Shown in pieces: positions 55,984-64,000 of a stretch of 64,000 nt of DNA (positions within the stretch are counted from its first letter, which is position 1; each line of letters opens with the position of its first letter). The translations under genes and the position numbers were made by a program. Source of the stretch: Isoetes taiwanensis (Eukaryota; Streptophyta; Lycopodiopsida; Isoetales; Isoetaceae). The stretch is taken from assembly GCA_021234155.1 (NCBI GenBank), contig JAJEKV010000038.1, positions 14,143,559 to 14,207,558 of the forward strand. The letters run 5' to 3'. A model generated the notes under the pieces. It was not told the origin of the DNA, made no database searches, and was given only the letters and a program-made list of their open reading frames with translations.

Positions 55984-56567
55984 CTGAGACAGTACTCTTT
56001 TTTATTTTGTTGCTCTTAATCCAGCTGGGGAGGATAAATCTGAATCGAGTGAATTATCCCTGGAAAGGCAAACATTGCTCGGACTTTTAGAAGGTGACAT
56101 GTTGCGGATCTTTCTCTTAAAAATTTTCCTCTGCTCTTGAGCTGGCCCAGTTGTCCCAGACTGACCATTACGGACAAAAGGTACAATAGCACCACCATTT
56201 GATATGTTTGTCAGTGCAGCAGGTCTGTCAAGAGACAACCGCCATTTAGATAAGTACTTCTCCTTTGATTTGAGAAGTTCTAACCTCTGATTTTCTACCC
56301 TTGATATGTCTTCCTTAAGGGATAGCAAGTATCCTTGTATCTGCAACATGATAAGAGAAGTCATGTCAATCATAATTTCAACTGAACCCAATACTAATTT
56401 ATCTAAACATACCTCATTTAATTCTTCCAGTTTCTGGCGTCTCAATCTGCATAGAAACTCTAGGAGAACTTCAGTGTTAACTTCTGCCTCTTCTTGTTCC
56501 ATTTTTCGTTTCTTCTGTGCTAGAATTATAAGAAGAGAATCGATCTCTTTTGGTGACATTTCTGCAC
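55984..56567 (-). pseudogene. COP1: COP1-like E3 ligase fragment (two exons), premature stop
   Basis: COP1 is the nuclear ubiquitin ligase that represses light responses; its coiled coil joins partners such as SPA proteins. Exon at 56413-56567 reads EIDSLLIILAQKKRKMEQEE and LLEFLCRLRRQKLEELNE, then a GTATGT donor. Exon at 55984-56340 continues GYLLSLKEDISRVENQRLEL and KEKYLSKWRLSLDRPA, then a loop with SRDNSLDSDLSSPAGLRATK, closing with KRVLSQ at a GTAAGA donor. These match the COP1 coiled coil and linker. A TAA at 56002-56004 stops the frame six codons before the donor, where COP1 has a lysine/arginine pair. The RING exon upstream and WD40 exons downstream were not found, so this is a fragment or pseudogene. 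Confidence 0.8.
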
Positions 56568-57559
56568 CTTGCATGCATTCAGTAAACAAACATTTATATG
56601 CAATGGAACATTCTCATGCAATGAAGACATCCAACCTGTCTTTTCTGCTTCATTTTGTGCTTGAACTTAGAAATGCCCTGAATAGAATGAGGAATCTGGT
56701 TGAATAGGGCAAGAGATGGTGGGCAATTTGTTCGTGAAAGTCCAGCTCTAGTAAGGGAGAATCTCAGACTTAAGGCACCGAATCATTCCGAGCAGGGACC
56801 ATCCCTGGAGGCTAGACTTGGAAAGGCAGCCAAATCTGCGTTCTTGAAAGAGCTATGGGCTCGGATCTTCAAGGTCTGGTCATTGGATCTTCAAGGCTTG
56901 TTCTCTGGGCAAAAACCACTTGTGCAAAATGGATTTGGAGAAGTCGAGTTTGTAGACAAGGGGGATCTGTGTTCGCACAACTGCAGCTCAATAAAACAGG
57001 TACTTCATTGCTGTCCCAAGGTTGCATCTCGTCTACTCTTACTCCACTTAAGAAAAACATGGTGTCTAGAAATCCACTGGGAACAGGCTTTCGCCCCCTT
57101 TCCTTCTTTGCTTCATGCTTGTGCAATCTCTTCACAACCCTAAAATAAAAAAAGATAACCCGCAGCAGGCTTTCCGCCCCTTTTCTTTTTTGCTTCATCC
57201 TTGTGCAATCTCTTCACAACCCTAAAATAAAAACACAGAACCCTTAGCACCTGCATACCTGAGACAGAAGAATGCTTCAGCTAACCCTAAAATAACCCTA
57301 AAGTGAAACATCTCGATGCTTGCATGTATGGCTTATTAAGAAAAAATAGAGGAATAAAAATAAAAGGGGGTAAACCATTGGGGATATGGAATTTAGACAA
57401 TAAAAATGCGGAGTGCACTCTAGATATACTGATTAGTATGCCTCGTGCAATACGCCCATGAAATAATATGAAAACCATGCCAAAAAGCGTATAAAATCAC
57501 AAAAAAAAACCCATGTTATTGAGTTGCCGAACTATGTGGTGCATAAGTTGAGCACCCGC
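56568..57559. other. no gene; 80-bp tandem duplication
   Basis: Two units with GCAGGCTTTC(C/G)CCCC, TTGCTTCATCCTTGTGCAAT, TCTTCACAACCCTAAAATAA lie at about 57080-57157 and 57163-57233. No RING finger coding for COP1 was recognised on the minus strand. The block at 57411-57520 is a dispersed repeat shared with 37534-37650. Confidence 0.45.
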
Positions 57560-58990
57560 CCCTCTGTACTCAACAAGCCAATCTTCCAGCGATCAATATA
57601 AAGGACAAAGAGCGTCGGGGAGAGGGGGCAACTACGCACCCTAATACTACTGACGACAGATGCCCTGATTGTGTGAGACGAGTTGGGCATGCCTCATATA
57701 ACCTGTATATTACATTTTACAAGTCGGTAGGGGTCCCTACTTGCCTCAATCTGTCTGTCCCAGGGTACTGTGTTAAAACCTTTCCAAAATCCACAAAACA
57801 ATACTATATGTTTTGCCAGCGATTCCTGCTATCCTCAATCAGTGTTCGCAGGGTGAAAATATGGTCAATGGTGGAATGTTTGGGCTGGAAGCCTGCCTGT
57901 GTCAGAGCATGCGCATCTCTGCGTCTTCTACCCATATCGTCAAGCGCTGCTTAAGGATGCCAACCAACAATTTTGGAAAGAGGGAGCTGAACATGATTGT
58001 GCGAGAGTTGGTTGGGCAGTGAGGGACACCTGCTGCCTTATATATGAGAAAAACTCTATTAGTGGTCCATTGCGGGGGGGAAGCCTTCTTGTAATGCTCT
58101 ATTAAATAATGTCATAAGAACAGGCACCATCAGAGGCCTAGCCCACTTAAGAAGGTCTGCCTGCATGCCATCCAAATTTACTGCCTTCCTATTAACGAGG
58201 CATTGTAGACCCATTATAACATCTCCCTCTGTAAGGATCAGTGCTAGGCTCATCTGGAGGGGTGCCACTGCCCCACCCTCCATTGGATCATAAAGCCACT
58301 GTAAGGATGGCACCCATTGCTCTGAAGTGATGTTCCTTGTAGGTTGTGTAGGCTTGCTTAATACCTTTCTCCAGAATGTCTCCAGGTGACGATTGAGGAG
58401 ATCGAATATATGTTGCTGGTTTTCTGCGCGATATCTGGCCTTTTTGGCCCCGAGGAAGGAGCAATATTGGATGATGGCATGTGGGGCCAATGACCTGTCG
58501 GAGCCAGCGTTTGAACTCCCTGCATTCGTCATCAAATCACCAGTTGCGTGGGAAGGTGGTAGCTCCCAATGCTTCCGTGGGCGTTCTCTCCCAAAGCATC
58601 TATCAGCGGCGATTAGAAGCAACTGAGTCAACTGGGCAGTCTGCCACTGCAGTGTGGAAAATTGCAGTATTTCCTCCAGGTCATGCTCAACCATCCGAGC
58701 ATAGGGCTATGCATGGTCGTAGTCCAAGCGTAGTGGGGCACAAGGGATGTTGAGGCAATGGATGAGCGGGCAGTGTGCAAGAAAAGTGGCTGGTGGTCTG
58801 AGTCTAGTTCCTCGTCTCGACTGTGTGTTCCAGCCAAAATGGATAATCAGATGTCGATCCTGTTCCTCTGCCAATACATAATCTACAACACTGGAGCCGC
58901 CCCTTTGGTTCTCCTATCTACAGGTGCAGTGGCTGGAGGACAGACATTGTGCCAGCCCATTGCAAATGATCAAGTCAAAGATGCTGCATA
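57560..58990 (-). pseudogene. LINE ORF2 fragment: endonuclease end and RT start
   Basis: On the minus strand: endonuclease C-terminus (GSSVVDYVLAEEQD near 58870, LDSDHQPLFLHT near 58800, the SDHxPL motif), linker 58694-58059 (211 codons, ending KAVNLDGMQADLLKWARPLM, FNRALQEGFPP). The RT N-terminal part follows in broken frames (AGFQPKHSTIDHIFTLRTLI near 57880, CPLSPTLFVLYIDR near 57600). The YxDD region and everything after are missing here. Same LINE family as 54312-55107. Confidence 0.75.
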
Positions 58991-60873
58991 GCAATAGCAA
59001 TTGCCATCTTGCTTTTTGTATAGTGCTTGATGCAGAGCAGAGTCAGAATCCGGCCAGTCAGAGATCTATTGATGTGGAACATGATCATGATTCGGCCCGC
59101 TTAGAGCACATGAAATATTTTTATACCTACCTACCTACCTATCTATCTGAGCCTAGAAGCTAATCAAAGTGTCAACATCCTCTTGTTTTTAATCTCAACC
59201 ATGAAGTTAGCTTTGTAAACCACAACTTAGGAGACAAAACTATACTCTTTTCCAAGATACAGATTCTTAGCCTCTTCATCAATTCGCTATATGCCACACT
59301 CGCTCTATTAAACAAGGTGCTGCGCACGGAGGGTTGCCCTCCATGGCCGGAGGGTGAAGTGGCTTAAATCATAGTTCAAAGTCATATTTTGACAATCAAC
59401 TCAAAACGATAACCCCGAACATTTAGAATTGAAATCCTCTGTAGCCAAGGAACTACCTTTATCTTCCAAAATGCAGCTAAAGAGTTTAGCAACCTGTGGA
59501 AGAAAGAACCTGTGAGTTTAGATATCAGCCACGCAGGGAGGGGGATTGTATAAGACACTCTACCCATGATTCGTTGTTAATAATATTGAAGACTACGGTG
59601 AGTTTTGATCTGTTTTTTTAGATTTATTTTAAGTAGCTATTTGCAGGACCTGGGTTATAGCTTCTCATACCAGTTGTCGAATATATTTTGTTGCGCATTT
59701 CAATTGATCATCTGGGCCAAGAATTGAGACCAGCATTGACCCTTACTATATTATTATTGTGATATTCGAGTGAGGCTTATGCATTGTGGAATGCCTCTAC
59801 AAGTATTTTGTCTCCTTTTATGATTGAATTTTATCATGTAAAGCCCCAAGCTATGAGTTATTGTTCTTTGGTCGTAAAAGACTATGGAACGGTTAAAGAA
59901 ATCAAGCAAGGAAGAAAAGTTGCATTAACTTTTTTAGGAGACCACCTAGGCCCATGAGACAGCTAGGAGCTTAGCTAGGGACCTGGAGCAATGACAACAA
60001 AGAATGATATTTCCATCTTGCCTTTTATGAAGATTACATAAGTAAATAAAGGCAAAGGAAAATTTTAGAAACAGGTAAGAGGAATAGTCGCAAATTGAAA
60101 ATTAAAACATAATTATCCAAGTGAATAAACAATCAAATTTAAGCGAGCATGCCTTACAATAATACTGGCACCTTGCCTCAACTATGTAAGATCTGCACCA
60201 CAACTTCACAACATGGCTCCCTAATTTTAGGTTGCTTTAAATTCTACCTTACAAAATAGAAAACCCTAACTATTTTTCTTAGCATTGATGTGATTTTAGA
60301 TTTTAGGTGGACCATTTTAGACCCTTTTCATATATCTATAGCTATACATGCCAGTGTATATTTATATCTTCACCAAGGGGCAAAAAACGACTCTAGCCTG
60401 AAGCTCTTGCTCATGCATTAAAAGGGAGGGCTACCACATAAGTGAAAGCAAATGTGAAGCACAATCGATTTTCAAGGGAAGGCCAAAACATGAAGCACAA
60501 CCCTGAAACAAACATGAAGCATAACCCAAACTCATTGACCTCGAGAGTCGAGTTTCGTCAAAATTACCCAAACACTTCGAAGACAGCTGGCATATGACAG
60601 GCATTTTTAAATAGGTATTATTTTCATATTGATGTCAAGTTAAGCGTACGAAAAAAAAGGGGCCTTGAAATTTCGCCCCAAAACACCCTGTTCTTTCAAG
60701 CCAAAAAATCCACTTGATCTCCACCTGATTGCAGCGCCTGATCTGCCGTCTCAGGTTAAGCGGAGGATTCGAGCAGCCGTCCCAGGTTCAGCGGCGCCGC
60801 CAGCAGAGGATGCCTGAAAACAGCCGGAAAGAGAAAATTGGGGGCAAATTTCAAGTCCCCTTTTCTTTTCGTT
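58991..60873. other. intergenic, no gene
   Basis: AT-rich. A short (CTAC/CTAT)n run lies at about 59127-59148. No domain seen in the short frames. Confidence 0.4.
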
Positions 60874-60968
60874 GTAGAATTTTCGTCAGCAAAAAAATTT
60901 CGCTTGAAATTTTCTGGCGGCCGCCAGAAAATTTCTGCGCGAAATTTTTTGCTGACGAAAATTTCTAC
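60874..60968. repeat. near-perfect 95-bp hairpin
   Basis: Arms of about 47 bases (GTAGAATTTTCGTCAGCAAA ... GAAATTTTCTGGC, and its reverse complement) meet at GGCGGCCGCC with almost no loop and about four mismatches. It would form a very stable cruciform or RNA hairpin. A GC-rich stretch with GCGGCGCCGCCAGC precedes it. MITE-like foldback or small-RNA source. Confidence 0.88.
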
Positions 60969-62009
60969 TTCCATAATTTCCCCAAACATATTGAGATATC
61001 TTGTTTTACATCGATGTTAGATTGAGCCTAAATAATTTCTTCTGAACATTTTAGGATAGATCTTGTTTCATATAATTTATCCAAACCACACAGCATGTAT
61101 AGCATGTACAATGACTTAACATAATTTACTTGCAAGGGTAAGACTCTTTGAAAGTCTTGACAAATTGCAGTTCCATGTAGTAAGTTTCATCTGAAGATAA
61201 CCAGCTCATCAAAAATATTAGGGCATTTCAACTCAAAACATTTTACTTTTTATAAGTATGTGAAACCCAATCATCTCAATCAACAAGTTTGAAACTTGCA
61301 AAACCAGTAAGTAACCCTTTACAAGCACATGTTTTAAGCATGAATCTATAGGAACAAACCCACAAACCCACATGGATGAGGGTTTTCCCCTTAGGGGCAA
61401 CCCAAAAAACTGGACTCAAACATATCAGTGGAATGCTATTTGCTAATAACTCACAAATTGAATGTTGCAAATAGGAAAAAGAAACACAATCCATTGGTTC
61501 CATTCAAACCTTGAACATATCAAAAGACGAGAAGCAAGAATGATGATTTCGTTGGTGTTTTAGTTTTATTTATCGGCGCTCAACACATTCACATTGCATG
61601 AGCCGGTTCTCCAAGATTCAAGGAATTCGATTTTTTATTGCTATTTTTGTTTTCTAAATTTGAAATTGCCTCCAAGATTTCCAACCACCTTTATTGATTT
61701 TAGTACTAAATTGGGGGACAAAAGGGACATCGAAAATGAGACACCCCAGTGTGCAGACATTTGTTTGGTTCTAAACTACAAGGTTGAATCCATTATTAAT
61801 GTTCGACATTTTATGGTAGAGTATATCTCTTAATTTTGAATGGCGTGGAAGACGATCTTGAATATGTGGGATTTGAACCCACATTATGCCCAAAATCTAA
61901 GCATACCAAAGTGTAATTATAATGGCTAAGAGATAGCCATGGAGCAACCACCATCCATGAGTATTCATGTTCAAGATCTGAGAAAACTTCCTTATACATT
62001 GCTTTCTAC
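60969..62009. other. intergenic, no gene; one short repeat copy
   Basis: Contains the first, reduced copy of the palindromic repeat (61351-61406). No coding recognised. Confidence 0.4.
61351..61406. repeat. palindromic short repeat, copy 1 (partial)
   Basis: CCACAAACCCACATGGATGA GGGTTTTCCCCTTAGGGGCAACCC: the second part shared with 62681-62770 and 63466-63553. Confidence 0.7.
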
Positions 62010-62585
62010 AGCAACGTGATCTTTGATGAGCCAACACGTTACAAGGAAGCCATGAACAGTTCCAGGAAAAATGAATGGAGCAAAGCCATGCAAGAAGAAA
62101 ATAATCCCCTGCTAAAATATGATACATGGGACAGTGCAAGCTCCCTCCAAGCAGAAAGCTAGTACCCTGCAAGTGAGTTTGTAAAGTAAAGTACAATGAA
62201 GAAGTAAAGATCGACGTGTTCAAAGCTCGACTTGTTGCCAAGGGATACTCATAAGTGCCAGGTATTGATATTCATGAAACATTTTCCCCTTGTTGCAAAG
62301 CTAAGTTGAGTTAAGTTCATTATTGCATAGTAGCTGAACATGGTCTTGGTATCAAGTAGATGGATGTCAAGATTGCTTTTCTTAATTTCAAATTAGAAGA
62401 GGAAGTGTACATGAGGCAGGCACCTAGTTTCATCTCAGCAGGGCAAGAGCAGCTTGTTTACAAACTTCAGAAAGCCATTTAAGGCTTAAAACAGTCTTCT
62501 CGTCAATGGTACAAAACCATCCATATATTTCTCTTCAAAAAACGATTCACAAGGAGCCAATCAGATTGGAATATGTACTAAGTCT
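62010..62585 (+). pseudogene. copia RT relic
   Basis: Plus-strand pieces of Ty1/copia reverse transcriptase in changing frames: RYKEAMNSSRKNEWSKAMQE, KARLVAKGYS, GIDIHETFSPVAKLS, MDVKIAFLNF, LEEEVYMRQAPSF, LVYKLQKAI and GLKQSSRQWYK, with many stops. No LTRs were found around it. It is older than, and not the same sequence as, the 1-6 kb element. Confidence 0.85.
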
Positions 62586-62680
62586 TCTCTCAATTTGTAA
62601 TATTGGTCGAACAACCAAATATATAAAATGAACTATTCTGTTCATATTTGCTAAAGATTTATAAAGCCACAGTGTACCCA

Positions 62681-62770
62681 GCATATGCTAGGCATATGCC
62701 GGCATATACCTGGATATGCCCACAAACCCACATAAATGAGGGTTTGCCCCCCCTAGGGGCAACCCAAGAA
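62681..62770. repeat. palindromic short repeat, copy 2
   Basis: CAGCATATGCTAGGCATATG CCGGCATATACC, then CCACAAACCCACATAAATGA, then GGGTTTGCCCC..GGGGCAACCC, which forms a hairpin. About 90 bp. Confidence 0.85.
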
Positions 62771-63116
62771 AGACTATATTATATATGTTGCGAAAACTGC
62801 CACCAACTATATAAATGAAATATCATGATTTCTAGATCATATTGAATGTTTATTCGACTACAAAAGAGACCAATGTATGCAATGAATAGCGACATCATTT
62901 AGGAACATAAGACAGACAAAAGGAAGATGCAAAAGTAGGTGTATGGTGAAGGAAACGCTTTTTAGAATTTTTTGAACTTTACAAAAGAAATATTTCATCA
63001 TTTGATGAAATGGGAAGAAAAATAAATAGTCCAGTAGTAATCGCAAATTAGCAAATGCTCTCGGCACTTAACAATGATGCCCCTCCATGCAAACATATTG
63101 ATGTTTGCCGTGTAAT

Positions 63117-63442
63117 ACATTAAGTGATATACTCTAGTGTTGAGCTTGGATATTGGCCCTGCTCTTGTTTTCTGATAAGCCACGAACCATTGTTTGGTGC
63201 TTCCTGTCATAGAAAATAAACAAGGATGAGAAAAACAAGACCATCAATCGCCTCTTTATCCTTTACTCTTGCAACTTACATTGTCCTTCATCCTCAAAGC
63301 CAGTTTTCCCTTGAACTTTTTCTTGAGATCATTAAGACTTTTCTCTTCCAGCATGTTTTCCTTATCGACTATGTTGCAATTGTGATGCAGTTCTTCGGTT
63401 AAACTTGCACACTGATAATCTGCATCTTTGATTCCCTGAGAA
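63117..63442 (-). CDS. exons of an unrecognised gene, partial
   Basis: On the minus strand an exon at about 63281-63442 (acceptor TTTGCAG, donor GTAAGT) reads DSQGIKDADYQCASLTEELH and LNDLKKKFKGKLALRMKDN, helical and lysine-rich like a coiled coil. After a 75-base intron an acceptor (TATGACAG) leads to EAPNNGSWLIRKQEQGQYPS and a stop at about 63120. Phases agree. The 5' part would lie beyond 63.5 kb. I do not recognise the protein. The intron upstream contains repeat copy 3. Confidence 0.35.
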
Positions 63443-63465
63443 TCTGCAAACAGGTCCCAGCACCA

Positions 63466-63553
63466 GCATATGCTAGGCATATGCCGGCATATACCTAGAT
63501 ATGCCCACATACCCACATAAACAAGGGTTTGCCCCCCTAGGGGCAACCCAAAA
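63466..63553. repeat. palindromic short repeat, copy 3
   Basis: AGCATATGCTAGGCATATGC CGGCATATACC, CCCACATACCCACATAAACA, GGGTTTGCCCCCCTAGGGGC AACCC. Very close to copy 2, so recently dispersed. Confidence 0.85.
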
Positions 63554-63895
63554 ATAAAGGTTCCACACCAGCCTATGATATTGTCCACACTATAAATTCA
63601 AAAGTTTCTAACGTCATCGAAACATAAGCACTTATATTTAAGTATAGCAAGCTGATAAACATAATTTAAAGTTGTAATATTTTAGTGTTGCTACTAACAA
63701 TGGCTCTTTGCATTAGCTTCGTATATGGGTCAAGTCATATTTGCAAGGGCATATTTGCATCTTCACTTTTCATCCTATTTTGAACAATCCATAACGGAAA
63801 AAAAAAAAAAAAAAAAAAAAAAGCAAAAAATCACAGAGAAAGATTCAAGCAGTGCCTTGCCTTATTTAAAACAGCTGGTGTTGCCAGGTATTTGA

Positions 63896-63967
63896 GAGGA
63901 ACATCTTGACAAACATGCAAAAGAACATACTGAGGAACATCTTGACAAACATGCAAAAGAACATATT
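63896..63967. repeat. 36-bp tandem duplication
   Basis: Two units GAGGAACATCTTGACAAACA TGCAAAAGAACATA(C/T)T, 63896-63931 and 63932-63967, one base different. A 24-base A-run lies upstream at about 63799-63822. Confidence 0.95.
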
Positions 63968-64000
63968 GGTTAATCATCGACAGACCCCTTGGCACACCAT

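Overview
The window is nuclear DNA of a land plant. Spliceosomal introns with GT-AG borders, an NRAMP metal transporter, a PADRE/DUF4228 protein and exons of the COP1 photomorphogenesis regulator all point there. The repeat load (copia, LINE, non-autonomous LTR element, hairpin elements) and the many decayed multi-exon genes suggest a large, TE-rich genome. A fern or other non-flowering plant is my guess, but the sequence does not prove it. No rRNA, tRNA or CRISPR was recognised.

Layout. 1.03-5.96 kb: a complete but broken Ty1/copia element (LTRs, 5-bp target duplication, primer site, gag-pol with frameshifts and a damaged RT active site). 6.5-7.3 kb: a degenerate TGACAAAA-type array. 8.1-13.2 kb, minus strand: a decayed multi-exon gene whose order reads N-terminal exons, a beta-class DNA methyltransferase-like part, an acidic linker, then an FCP1/NIF-like HAD phosphatase domain. 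Three of its inferred introns carry arrays of a CACGCCTGGCGTG-type palindrome, and the motif recurs up to 16.8 kb. 13.8-16.7 kb: further decayed minus-strand coding and a long hairpin. 17.3-20.0 kb: a decayed plus-strand gene with the GHTHED motif of DUF7869-type proteins. 21.1-23.5 kb: a 1.2-kb tandem duplication. 24.1-29.3 kb: the best intact gene, a 13-exon NRAMP transporter.

30.5-40 kb: an inverted-repeat element, an A-tailed retroposon with a 14-bp target duplication, two LINE fragments, short tandem duplications and microsatellites. 41.8-42.5 kb: an intact single-exon PADRE gene on the minus strand. 44.4-47.1 kb: a young non-autonomous LTR element, minus strand, with no recognisable pol. 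48-50 kb: diverged tRNA-related short repeats.

51.8-53.9 kb: a Rep-like (HUH endonuclease) gene whose 5' and 3' halves lie back to back on opposite strands and share an exact 59-bp inverted repeat. It is followed by a small second ORF. 54.3-59.0 kb: two pieces of a LINE on the minus strand flank two COP1-like exons that carry a premature stop. 60.9-63.6 kb: a near-perfect 95-bp hairpin, three copies of a short palindromic repeat, a decayed copia RT relic, and exons of an unrecognised gene at the right edge.

Only the NRAMP and PADRE genes look functional. They are unrelated metal-transport and stress/signalling-type genes set in a field of decayed mobile DNA. Exon borders are read by eye from GT-AG signals and family similarity, and none was checked by computation.
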